Assembly (NCBI GenBank): GCA_032209605.1
Contig: JASFXZ010000002.1
Coordinates: 56,732,431 to 56,796,430, forward strand
Source of the DNA: Mactromeris polynyma
Taxonomy: Eukaryota; Mollusca; Bivalvia; Venerida; Mactridae
Reading direction: 5' to 3'
Length of the DNA: 64,000 nt
The notes beneath the pieces were generated by a model, which did not search any database, was not told the origin of the DNA, and saw only the letters and a list, made by a program, of their open reading frames with translations. Each line of letters opens with the position of its first letter. Positions within the stretch are counted from its first letter, which is position 1. Both the position numbers and the translations under genes were made by a program. Of this stretch, positions 36,000-46,694 are shown one piece after another.

Positions 36000-36600
36000 T
36001 TAGGATTAACATCAACATGATTATATTTAAACCATCTTAGTATGAAATTGTGTTATTCGACTGTATACTTTCTTCGATCTACGGGTACACGCCTTTCTTC
36101 TAATACTGTAAGGAGTTCCATTGTAAATCATTTATAATGTTATAGACCGTGTCTGGGGTCTTGCTATATGTGTTAGTTACTAAGTAACAAATCTGAAGGC
36201 AGATTGTCTTTGAACAATTTCCATTTATCAATAGCCATTTGAAGATACGGATCCAATTAAGACACTTGAACAATACTCTAAATTTAAGTAGGTATAACAA
36301 TTGTGCTGCATGCAGCTGCTTAGGTGGTCCTGTTGTGATATGAATGTATATTACGTTTTGAAAAGCATGGACTCTAACAAGCTTTACTAGACATTTTAAT
36401 GACATGGGGGATTATGAACTGATATAATTATACATTTGAAGATCGCTGTTAGATTATACTCCATTCACACCACCTTTCTTCAGAGCGCGCGCGGAACATG
36501 TCTGAAGTACGGTTCTGTGTCGTTCCTTTGCTCTTCCAAGTACTCCAAAAAGTTCTAAGGAGTGGTTGGAATGTGTCATTATCAACTAATATATATTGCC
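36000..36600. other. Unannotated stretch left of the palindrome
   Basis: The frame at 36,100-36,405 on the minus strand (101 codons) has no recognisable motif and no clear splice sites. I see no repeat shared with the rest of the window except that transposon debris starts at about 36,480. Confidence 0.4.
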
Positions 36601-36639
36601 GAAAGAACTTTGATTAATTTACTGTCACCACTAGCGTAG

Positions 36640-36960
36640 CCTTGCTAACACTCGCTAGAGTTACGAAACTGCGCACGCATTTTGCTACTGAACGCACTGT
36701 TTGCCAAAAAGTGCGCTCCCACTGTGCGCCCACTCGCTCGAGCAACTCCCAGCTGTGCGTTCGGTTAAGGCTAATACACTCGCACGAGTTAAAAAACTGT
36801 GCACGCATTTTGCAACCGAACGCTCTGTTTGCCAAAAAGTACGCGCCCTTCGCTAGCTACCTCGGAGATGCTCGAGCGAGTGGGCGCACAGTGGGCGCGT
36901 ACTTTTTGGCAAACAGAGCGTTCGGTTGCAAAATGCGTGCACTGCAGGTAGCACGCGAAT
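36640..36960. repeat. Compound palindrome with 49-bp perfect arms
   Basis: 36,800-36,848 and 36,893-36,941 are perfect reverse complements (arms contain GCATTTTGCAACCGAACGCT). A second perfect 24-bp pair joins 36,719-36,743 (GCGCCCACTCGCTCGAGCA) with 36,869-36,892. A third, diverged copy of the arm lies at 36,672-36,715. GC-rich compared with its surroundings. No gene. Confidence 0.9.
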
Positions 36961-37117
36961 TTGACAGCCGAACACTGCCTTGCGTTCAGTTACGGCTATC
37001 GTTCCAAAACGTTGCGAAACAGTCGGCGAGTATTGCTATTGACCGGCGTGTTAGCGAAAAACGTTTCATATCACTGGCTATCGCAACTCGGAGGTAGCAC
37101 GCGAATATTTGAGCATA

Positions 37118-37513
37118 TCACTGCGTTCAGTTACGGCTAACAGTCACTTTGTATCCCTGCCCCACCGTATCACAATGACTGCACACAGGGAACCAAATTG
37201 TCAAATGAATGCTAGGCTGGTTCCCTGCCTTTACTGTTTTTGAGGCAGAGAACCAGAATAAAAACGAGGCGTTCAATACAATTATTTGTGACACTAACTT
37301 CGAGCGTTTTGCGTTAGCTGTAACTGAACGCAAGGCTGCTTTCAGTTACAGCTAACTGTCGCTCAAGTTTTGTTTTGTATCCCCGGCCCACCGTATCATA
37401 TTGTAAGCACACGGGGAACCAAATTGCAAAATGAACGCAGGGCTGGTTCCGTGTGTTTACTGTATTTGAGGCAGAGAACCAAGCGGCTTCCCTTAGCCGT
37501 AACTGAACGCAAG
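37118..37513. mobile_element. Two adjacent small inverted-repeat elements
   Basis: Each unit of about 190-205 bp carries GCGTTCAGTTACGGCTAA-type ends in inverted orientation (37,121 with 37,316; 37,341 with 37,494). Inside, both share CCCACCGTATCA, GGGAACCAAATTG, GCTGGTTCC and TTTGAGGCAGAGAACCA. The same end motif recurs at 37,002 and 44,513. Confidence 0.75.
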
Positions 37514-38116
37514 GCAGAGATTACTAAACGAACTCAGCCAAGTTACACGGATACGGGTCAGTTCGTCCTAAAAGTTATGTTCGTCCCGGGTTAATTCGGC
37601 ACGATTTTATGTTTGTCATGGGTTAATTCGGCACACTTTTTAAAAATATTTTGAACATGTTTTATTGCGATTGTTAAGTATTATTGTTTGTGATAAATTG
37701 ATGAATCAAGATTTATTTATGTTTTTTACCACTCGTCAGTGAATTTTCGGCTTAAAATCGGCATTTTTATCGGAATTATGCATACCAAGTGATATGAATA
37801 TTATGAATATTTAGGCGTTTTTGCTACGAAGAAACGTGGGATAAATCATGCAGAGGTAATTGATAATGAATTTTATTGCTATTAATATAAACATTTTGTG
37901 ACGATCGTCTGTCTGTCTGATGTTTACAGTACCTGTTACCGAACGTGTACGTGTGTACATCTCCGATACTTCAGTTCTATTGTTAATAAAGACCCGACCT
38001 TTAGACTAGATATATTACCATATTGTTCATCTGAATTCGATATGTATTTAGACCAAACGTGCAGTTACTCTTTATAGTATTAATCATTCAATTGTGACAT
38101 CTATATTTTATTAGAT

Positions 38117-38419
38117 AGAACCCGAGTTGATACAGCTAGACCGCTTGACTTTACCACCCCAAACCGCTTTCAACCAATAGCGGAAGGTGACCGCGCAGCT
38201 CAGCAAAAACGTAAAGAACGTTCCCCAATAGACACTGACATTTCAACCAAGAGAGTAAATGACGACCAAACTACCCCAGATATATCCTCCAAAATAATCG
38301 AGTGTGAAGGACGTTGTATACCATTAACTTCTCTAGTGGATGACTCATTATTACAAGTTCCATTCAATGGAATGATGCCGGTAATATCCCCGACCGCGCC
38401 TCAGTTAGGTGTGGTATAG
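38117..38419 (+). pseudogene. LINE upstream reading-frame remnant ending in TAG
   Basis: About 100 codons of polar sequence (e.g. FTTPNRFQPIAEGDRAAQ, then SPIDTDISTKRVNDD) ending in TAG at 38,417-38,419. The frame continues beyond the stop without a break into a Cys-rich stretch (DKCGESCDKF, HCDQLCK, LCSVCN). The TAG therefore looks like a premature stop or a readthrough point rather than a normal end. Confidence 0.55.
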
Positions 38420-40129
38420 GACAAATGTGGAGAGTCATGTGATAAATTCAGTGACCCATATTCGAGCAGACATTGTGATCAGCTATGTAAAACGGCAGAC
38501 GATTTTTTGTGTAGTGTCTGCAATGTATCTATAGATTATAACTGTATTCTTTGCCGGTACAAGTATTATGTTGACTTTGTATGTAAATGTGTTTTCGGTC
38601 ATTGCTATTTCTATGCATGCATGATTTTATATTATAGTATAATGTTATACCAATCAGCCATAACTAGGTTTTACTTAGCGAACAAATATTGTGAAGATTA
38701 TCATTCACTTTCGAAAGGAATGGATAGTACGGTTGTTCCTAAGGGTAATTGTCATTATGTGATTTTGAGCGAAACTTATATCAACGCAATTTACGAAATT
38801 AAATTTTTTCTGCAAGGATTTTTATTGAATGTCTATAGCCATAGTACATTAACCAATAAAAGTATGTCAAGTCCAAAGGGATTATCTCCAACGTATTATA
38901 TCCCGTGCAATCTTGCTTTCTGTTGCATAGATGGGGGTTTTAATGATAAAACGGAGCAAAATTTCGCAACTATTGGTATTTATTATAGTACTGTAGATTG
39001 TTTTTGTATATATAGTAATGTTTATTTAAGTTGGTACTTTATCTACATGTACATGTATATAGTCAGTGTGTGTACGTGTTTGTCGTATGCTTGCTTATTT
39101 ATCCACCATATATGTCTTCAAAGTGGATGTAATCCTAGGCTATTTTGGTTATACACTTATAATTGTAAATGTATGTATACATGTAGTTTGATGTACGAAA
39201 CGAATTCTCAGCTCAATAATATGAATATGTATTCGCACTATCGAAATTCAGAAACAAGTAAAAGCACCAATGAAATATTCAATACGTATAAACTCAATAG
39301 TAATAATAATAATAATGATTATAATAATAACAATAAACCCAATAATAATAATAATAATAACAATAATTTAGATAATTATAATGTTACCGATACGCATAAC
39401 ACTAGTAACAACAACAACAACAACAATAACAATAGTAATAATGATAATACAAATCTTAATAATAATAATGACAATAATAATTTTGGCAACACTAATGAAG
39501 CAAAAAAGCGCATCAATAATAATTTACTTCTGTCAATACTTTCATTAAATGTTTGCGGACTGAAATCGAAATTGAAGTGTCCAGAATTTGTTGAACTAAT
39601 TAATCAATACGGAATTATAGGGTTACAAGAAACTAAATTAGACGATCTGGATTACGTTGAATTTAAAGATTACAAGTTACATGTAAAAAATCGAAAATCT
39701 GTTAGCAGGCGCAAATCGGGCGGACTTGCTATAGCTTATAAAAATGAATTATCAAATTATATAACAATCATAAACTCTAATTCTAATCTCGTATTGTGGT
39801 TTTCGATATCGAAGAAATTTAGCAGAACAGAATCTGATATTTTGTGTGGCATAGTTTACATACCACCTGAAAATTCTGAGTATTCAACAGAAGCCCCTTT
39901 TCAAGAGATACAAACCGAATTGAACAATATGACATCGAAATACTCAGCATACTGCTTATTTGGAGACTTCAATTCTAGAACAAAAGAGCTAAATGACTTT
40001 ATAGTATTAGATACTGAATTTTTTGAAATGCAAAATCTTCATGAAATTTGTGATGAATATAACACAGAAATGTATAAATTTGAAGAAACTGTGATCGAGT
40101 TGCAAATAATTACGGCTATCGATTTATAG
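38420..40129 (+). pseudogene. LINE protein part 1: Cys-rich region, Asn-rich linker, endonuclease domain
   Basis: Same frame as the upstream remnant. Cys pairs near 38,420-38,580 suggest a zinc-binding module. A poly-Asn linker lies at about 39,297-39,480, encoded by (AAT/AAC)n. The AP-endonuclease domain follows from about 39,530: SILSLNVCGLKSK, then IIGLQETKLDD with the catalytic Glu, SGGLAIAYKN, and LFGDFNSR with the Gly-Asp-Phe-Asn motif. The frame is lost near 40,100; in the next frame the domain continues GYRFIEFLQFNN to SDAHNPV. Confidence 0.8.
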
Positions 40130-42963
40130 AATTCCTACAGTTTAATAACCTATATATTTTAAATGGCAGAACAAATGGCAATACTGTAGGTGCAAAAACT
40201 TGTAAAGGTGCTAGCACGGTAGATTATTTTTTATGTAATTCCATTTTATTTAATTCAATAGAAAATATGAACGTTCTACAGTTTTGTCCCTTACTCTCTG
40301 ACGCGCATAATCCGGTAAGTCTGACCTTTAATTTTGAAGTTCCCAAAACTGAAGAAAATAATATAGTTGATGCTCCAAATGTTAAACTTTGGGATAACAG
40401 GAAAATAAACGATTATTTGAATAATATTGATATTTCTGAAGTGGAAAGAATTTCAGAAAAATTAGGTAACTTGAACACCATTAATGGATTTAATCAACTA
40501 ACTGCAGATAATATTATGTCGGAAATTGAGACGTTATTTTTGCGAACATCGGAGACGTCTTTCGGTTACGTAAACTCAAATAGAGACTTAAAAAGTGAAC
40601 AAAAGAATAAAAATATATCCGTGTGGTTCGGAAATAAATGTAAAACAGCACGTAAAAGGTTTCATAGAGCAAAATATCTATATAAATTAAGAAAATCCGA
40701 AGCTAACAAAAATAATTTGAAAGAAGCTAGTAGAAATTATAAAAAAACGATGAATCATTTTTACAACAAATCAAGATCAAATAATATTGATAAGCTGAGA
40801 AGAATAAAGAGCAATGACCCTAGAAAATACTGGAAATTGTTGAAAGGAAATAACAAAGATAAAGTAGAATGCAATATAAATGATCTGTACACGTTCTTTA
40901 GAGATAATAATTTCTCTGATGGTGTAAACGAAGATCTACCGGAACCACATACTCAGCCTCAAAATACAGATACAAATGAATCTATTAATGTTCCTATAAC
41001 CGAAAATGAAATTTCTAAAGCCATAAAATCACTTAAAAATAACAAAGCTAGTGGTATTGACCTGATTGTAAATGAACAAATTAAATATACATATCCTATC
41101 CTGAAAGACATATATGTTAAATTGTTCAACTTAATATTCGACAAGGGAATTATACCCGAATCCTGGACAGTAGGAGCTATAAACCCAATATATAAAAATA
41201 AGGGCGATATCACTAAACCAGAAAATTACAGGCCCATAACGCTTCTTAGTTGTTTCGGTAAACTGTTCACCTGTGTTATAAATAATCGACTTAAAACCTA
41301 TATAGAATCAAATGACCTTATGCACAATTCTCAGGCCGGTTTTCGGCAAGGATTTTCGACACAAGACAATATGTTTATTCTTCAGCACTTAATACAATAT
41401 CTTAACAATAACAGAAAGAAACTTTTTTGTGCTTTTATTGATCTGAAGCAGGCCTTTGATACCGTTTGGAGAACTGGCCTGTGGATGAAAATTCATAACC
41501 TCAACATAAACGGCAAATGTTTCAATTTAATTAAGAACATGTATAGTAATATAAAATCATGTGTAAAGGCAAATTCCCAGGTTTCAAATTTTTTTCCCTG
41601 TAACATTGGAGTTCGTCAGGGGGAGAATCTCTCTCCTTTACTCTTTTCTCTATACCTAAATGACTTACATGAATATTTTTATCAAAACGCACATGTAAAT
41701 GGAATACTTATACCTAACAGTCAAAATACAGATGAAATCCAAACATTCTTAAAACTTTTCATTATATTGTATGCCGATGATACTGTTATCTTAGCTGATA
41801 GTGAAATACAGCTACAACATGCTTTAAACACATATGAACATTATTGTGACACATGGAAACTCACAGTAAATATAAGTAAATCAAAGATATTAGTTTTTTC
41901 GAAAGGGAGGATACCCCAATATAACCTAAAATTTAAAAATGATACATTGGAGATTGTAAAAGACTACAAATATCTTGGCATCTATTTCAGCAGAAGCGGC
42001 ACCTTCTATAAATGCAAACAACATCTAGCCTCTCAAGCAACTAGAGCTATGTATAGCTTAATTAGAAATTCAAATCGTTTAAGCCTTCCAATAGACATTC
42101 AGATTGACATGTTCAATAAAACAATTAAGCCTATTCTACTTTATGGTTCCGAAATATGGGGATTTGGAAATATAGAAATGATCGAACGCGTACAGTTAAA
42201 TTTTTTGAAATATATATTAAAGTTTAAAAAATCTACCCCAAATTACATGGTCTATGGTGAAACAGGTTGTGCACCACTTTCATTAGATATAGATGAAAAA
42301 TCCATCGCATTTTGGTCTAGAATATGCCATATTAACCCTGATACATTACCCAAAAAACTTTCTGCAACTGTCTATAAAAGTATGTTATCAATTGTCAATA
42401 CTAACGACAATGAAACAATGAAAACAAAGTTTCCATGGTTTTATAATATAAAAGAAATTTTTATTAAATGCGGAATGATAAATATATGGACCGATCACAT
42501 ATTCCCCAATAGTAAATGGCTAAAATTAACAATTCGACAAAAGCTAAAAGATCTCTTCCTTAATGAATGGTATACATCTTTGGAAAACTCCAGTAAAGCA
42601 TATTTCTATAGAATAATTAAAACCAACTTTGGAATGGAACCAATTTTATCCTCAAATATGTCATCACTAAGTTACTCCATGATTCGTTTTCGTACTCGTA
42701 ACCATCGTTTACCTGTAGAAATTGGCAACTGGGCAAGAATTCCCATAAATGATAGAAATTGTAATACATGTAATAAGCTTGGCGACGAATATCACTATCT
42801 TTTTGAATGCACATTTTTTGATAATGAAAGAAGAAGATTTTTAAAACCATATTATTTCAGAAGACCAAATGTTTTGAAGATAAATGAACTTATGAACACT
42901 AAGAATAAGCAAGAGTTTCTTAAGTTATCCAAATTTGTCAAATGTATAGTAAATAGAATGTGA
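40109..42963 (+). pseudogene. LINE protein part 2: endonuclease C-terminus and reverse transcriptase
   Basis: In frame from about 40,109, upstream of the first ATG at 40,267. Motifs in order: the endonuclease end VDYFLCNS and SDAHNPVSL; reverse transcriptase blocks ENYRPITLLSCFGKLF, AGFRQGFSTQDN, CAFIDLKQAFDTVW, VRQGENLSPLLFSLYLND and the catalytic ILYADDTVILA. A C-terminal zinc knuckle-like stretch CNTCNKLGDEYHYLFEC ends the protein near residue 860 of this frame. No further stops until 42,963. Only the frameshift near 40,100 and the TAG at 38,417 prevent one continuous product. Confidence 0.9.
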
Positions 42964-44683
42964 CTTTATTACATAAATACATATTTGAACAATTGTATAG
43001 TTGAATAACAATGTGTTGTTGAGCTCTTTAATTTCGTTTCGATAAGAGCTCGACGTACATACACATGTCATGATTATTTTCAATTACTGGTCCAGTTATC
43101 CCTGGCCTTTCTTTAAGGTCAATCGCTAAACTGGACAAGTCAAGTAATAAAACAGTGTATCCTAGTGTACCAATGCACCTGCTAAGAAATAATTAGGACA
43201 TTGAACATAAGAGAGGTACATAATTTTAATTAACAAAACACTAGTCTCTGTTATATTACAATTCATATTAAATGCATAAATATATTTTGCTTACTAAAAG
43301 TTTATGATTCTGTATCTCTTGAATAATGATATTACCAGGATGTACTGGTATGTCTAATTAATATTATTGTTCAAGAATACCAGTATTCTTATATAAAAAT
43401 ATTAGACTCTCCACATACTTGTTTTACAATTCAAAGGTATTATTAAAAATTGAATATGTATAATGATGTATTGTGTACCTATGTTTATTTTTATGAGCCT
43501 CATTTTTACTCATATTCATGTTTGTCACCTCATTTTATCATGTATGTGATATGAGAGAATAAAAGGTTTTTGACTTGACTTGACTTGATTCTAAACCTGA
43601 TAACAGTTTGACCCATGGACGCGTGCATTTGGTACTATGTTTTTCGCGTAAAACATTTTAATTGCGCCGCCGATTAATGAAAAATGTTATTATTTAATTT
43701 ATTAATTGCAATTAACAAACATCCGCTTCTTTATATATAATTGCCAACAATGTCACAGTTTAGGTCGTGGTGCACGTGTACACACCGCCTGCTTCTTTGA
43801 TGTTTCTACTTGAAAATAACGCCGTTTAACTCACACATATAGGTACATGAATATCTATGCAACAAACTGTTTTTATTATTTATAAGACATACAACAATGA
43901 ACAAACACGAAATAACAAAGGCTATGAATAACGCAACTATGCATATGTATAAATATTTTTATTTATTTGAAAGCGTACAATTTTCATTAAAAAAAGCTTC
44001 TCCCATTTAAACGTGGGCCGAATTGACTACGTTGTAAAATAGTGCCTAATTGACCCGGGACGAATTAACCCGGGTCGAACATAACTTTTAGGACGAACTG
44101 ACCCGCTCCCAGTTACACAATAAGGTCAAGGTCGCCCTACATACGGCTTGACGTGATAGTTTACATCGATGCAACGCAGATAAAACATACGGTAATTCAT
44201 TAAGACAATAGCATACGTTTCATTTTGCATGCATCAACTTAATTAAGATGATTTTTCTCGAAAAGTCCGTCAGAAACTATGAAGAACTGCACGTTCTTTG
44301 GACTGTTCTATCCGGTTTATAGTACACTTCATGAGTCTCTTCAGTTGATAATTTTACATAATAATTTGGCGTCTCTCATTTGACTTTTTGAGGCTTGGGA
44401 AATTAACAGTGTCCTTTCTGCTTATTTTGCAGTCTGAAATTATTTGATCGATCATTTTCTTTGGAAACTGCACTTTAATTTGGTTTTAAAGTTTGTGTTG
44501 CCCGAGTTGCGTTCAGTAACGGCTAATGCTCGGAACTGTTCGGAACAGTTCTTTGAATATGGCCATCGGAGTTTGAATGATCTTGGTAATGTATGAGTTT
44601 TACTTGATTACTGTTGCAGTATTTTGTTTTGTTTATTTTATAGCCGAAATTCATAAATATTCCCATTCATAAAGGAAATGTAC

Positions 44684-44986
44684 TGTAGTGATGTGGGGTT
44701 AGACAGCCACCCGGTTAGCTGAGTAGAGCGCCGTACTAGTGTTTAGGGGGTCGTGGGTTCGAGCCCCACATCAGGCGCACTTTTCCCCCTTGATTTACTT
44801 TAATGGAGGCTGCGGTGTTTGACGGCCCACAGTGGTTGAGCCTCAAATGCTTGGAAGGGGGAGGAGTGTAGTGATGTGGGGTTAGACAGATGCCTGGTTA
44901 GCTCAGTCGGTAGAGCGCCGTATTAGTGTTTAGGGGGTTGTGGGTTCGAGCCCCACATCGGGCGCACTTTTCCCCCTTGATTTACT
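44684..44986 (+). repeat. Tandem dimer of a tRNA-derived SINE, plus orientation
   Basis: Same 182-bp family as 35,033-35,330 but inverted relative to it. Tandem starts at 44,684 and 44,866. The second head (44,892-44,964) pairs GCCTGGT with ATCGGGC, and has a perfect A box TTAGCTCAGTCGG and B box GGTTCGAGCCC. Body ends CCCCCTTGATTTACT. Confidence 0.88.
44892..44964 (+). pseudogene. tRNA-like head of the second SINE unit
   Basis: Well-formed acceptor, D and T arms. The anticodon stem has two mismatches and the loop position reads AGT (Thr-like). It belongs to the SINE, so it is not called as a functional tRNA. Confidence 0.6.
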
Positions 44987-45313
44987 ATAGTACGGAGCAA
45001 GCAAAATGTTTTTAAGATGGTACAGTCATCTAAGAAATAGGTACTTGAGTCTTGACAACATAAATATGTGGCATTTATGCAGCAGCGGTACATTTTTGAC
45101 ATGGAAGTAAACAGTCCGCAAACTATTTTAATTTTGATCATGAAAAGTGTAAGGGTTTTTTAAAAATAAAAACACCTCAAAACCTAGCGCCAGCGTATCC
45201 CGACTCATTTTATGATTTGGTGCTTTATTATAGACTTTCAGTGGCCTTTGCCTTTAATATGCATGTATTTCTGATGGAAAAATCTTAACTGTCTTAAAAT
45301 ATAATTTGGTAAA

Positions 45314-45505
45314 TAAAGGGAAAAGGTGCACCCTTCATAAGGTGACTATCTTGGGATGTGACTCTGAGGGTTACATAGGCTCAAACCCAAGACTCCCTAA
45401 AGACAAGTACTGTAGTATGATGCTTTATGGCCTGAGCTAATTAGACTGCTGTCTAATCACACACAATAACAGTCCTTCAATCATTTGAGGTGCAGCCACT
45501 GTACT
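45314..45505 (-). repeat. Degenerate single copy of the 182-bp SINE family
   Basis: AAAGGGAAAAGGTGCACC, GGCTCAAACCCAAGACTCCC, CTAATTAGACTGCTGTCTAA and CATTTGAGGTGCAGCCACTG line up with the SINE units read on the minus strand, with many substitutions. Confidence 0.6.
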
Positions 45506-45577
45506 GGCTATAGATCTAACTAATTTAATAAATGACTCAAAGTTGAAACTGAAAATTCCAGGGCATCTTTATTTCAT

Positions 45578-46316
45578 AATCATAACAACTTTATTTAAAG
45601 AGGCAACACAGTTGGGAAAGCCCAATTTTCCCTGTGGGCCTCTGACAAATATACATATTTACACAAATGTACACATTATCATATTTAAAGTATGAAATAA
45701 TGCAAATGAAAACAGTTTAAACCAGAACTAAACATTTACACATAATTATTCACATGGTATAATAAACAAGAGACTATGTTGACTGTGATTTTTTCCAATG
45801 GATGAGATATGCTTTTTTGAACTTATTAAGATTAGCAGCCTTTCCTATCTCTAAGGGAAGTTCATTCCAGATTTTTGGTCCTGAGTACTCCTAGGATTTT
45901 CTGAAGATTTCAAGTGTTGGTTTTGGTACATTTAATAGTTCATTGCTTGCTGCCCTTAGGTTAATTCTCGAATGTTCAGCATAATGAAATTTGTTTTGGA
46001 TATAGGGTGGACTTATGCCATTTAGCCCTTTGAACATTAGAATTGACTTCTTATATTGAACTCTATCATTAAATTTCATCCAATTTAATTCTTTGAACAA
46101 CTCGTTTGATGGTCTGTCATAGCACTTGTTCAAGATAATCCTTGCAGCACGTTTTTGAAATTTGATAACTGAGTCCATTTGTTCACTGTTGCAGTTTCCC
46201 CAGATTGTGCAACAATAATCTAAATATGGAAGTATGTTAGGTAGGCATTGTAGAATAGTTTTCTTGTATGATAAACTGGTCCGGATGTTTTCCTTTCTAT
46301 ATAGTATATACAGCAA
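45578..46316 (-). pseudogene. 3' fragment of a second LINE (reverse transcriptase C-terminal region)
   Basis: The minus-strand frame encodes LPYLDYCCTIWGNCN, FQKRAARIILNK and LFKELNWMKFNDRVQYKKS, typical of the C-terminal part of LINE reverse transcriptases. A TAG at about 45,890 interrupts the frame; it then continues GPKIWNELPLEIGKAANLNK to a terminal stop at 45,774. The end AAATAAAGTTGTTATGATTA resembles a LINE tail. 5'-truncated and unrelated to the LINE at 38-43 kb. Confidence 0.8.
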
Positions 46317-46680
46317 GTTCGAAACTGTACAACACTAATTTAATATATCAGAAGTGTGTTGAGTGAAACAAAGTTTACTGTTGAAATACATATGTTTCAA
46401 AGAACATTCCCAATAAGTTTAATTTTATTGTCTTGCAGAAACATGCATACTAATTCCGAACACTTTTGTGGCGAAAAATTACTAGTAAAAATCCTAGTCA
46501 ATAGTAGTCTTTTATAACCTGTTATTCATCATTAATTGTGTTGTCTCAAATTAAGAAAGTAACTTTTGAAATTTCCAGGTAACTTCAATGAGATGGAACA
46601 TACTTAGTATATATATATATATGCTGTTGGTGGATTGACTGGATTGTTTCGAAGCAGATTCACCGAAGATTGTAGTCAAA

Positions 46681-46694
46681 ATGTTGAGAGCCAG
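46681..46694 (+). CDS. Candidate first coding exon of the DNAJC4-like gene
   Basis: ATG-Leu-Arg-Ala followed by AG|GTGTCA. The two leftover bases are completed to Ser by the T starting the 47,343 exon, giving a short N-terminus MLRASCCFIGNYASR. Phase agrees, but the donor is mediocre and other upstream starts are possible. Confidence 0.35.

Larger units (their letters stand above)
38100..43590 (+). mobile_element. Nearly intact CR1/L2-type LINE retrotransposon
   Basis: It contains the end of a first-ORF-like protein, a Cys-rich segment, an apurinic endonuclease domain, a reverse transcriptase and a 3' untranslated region ending AATAAAAGGTTTTTGACTTG with a (TGACT)n-like short tandem tail. Such tails, with no poly(A), are typical of CR1/L2-group LINEs. 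The 5' boundary is not defined; translatable sequence is seen from about 38,117. One in-frame stop and one frameshift interrupt the frame. Confidence 0.85.
37549..44110. mobile_element. 6.56-kb element with terminal inverted repeats, 8-bp target duplication and a nested LINE
   Basis: Left end GGATACGGGTCAGTTCGTCC, right end the inverse of GGGAGCGGGTCAGTTCGTCC. Identity continues through TAAAAGTTATGTTCG and CCCGGGTTAATTCG, about 50 bp of inverted repeat. It is flanked on both sides by AGTTACAC (37,541-37,548 and 44,111-44,118), a perfect 8-bp duplication. Ends starting GG with an 8-bp duplication are compatible with Merlin-like elements, but no transposase frame is present. The interior is mostly a LINE (about 38.1-43.59 kb), probably a nested insertion. 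Confidence 0.8.

Noticed and set aside
36642..37097. 151-codon frame over the palindrome
   Set aside because: Translation of inverted-repeat DNA that is open in both directions; no motif.
44708..44964. A pair of functional tRNA genes
   Set aside because: Anticodon stems do not pair and both lie in a 182-bp tandem SINE also present inverted at 35 kb.
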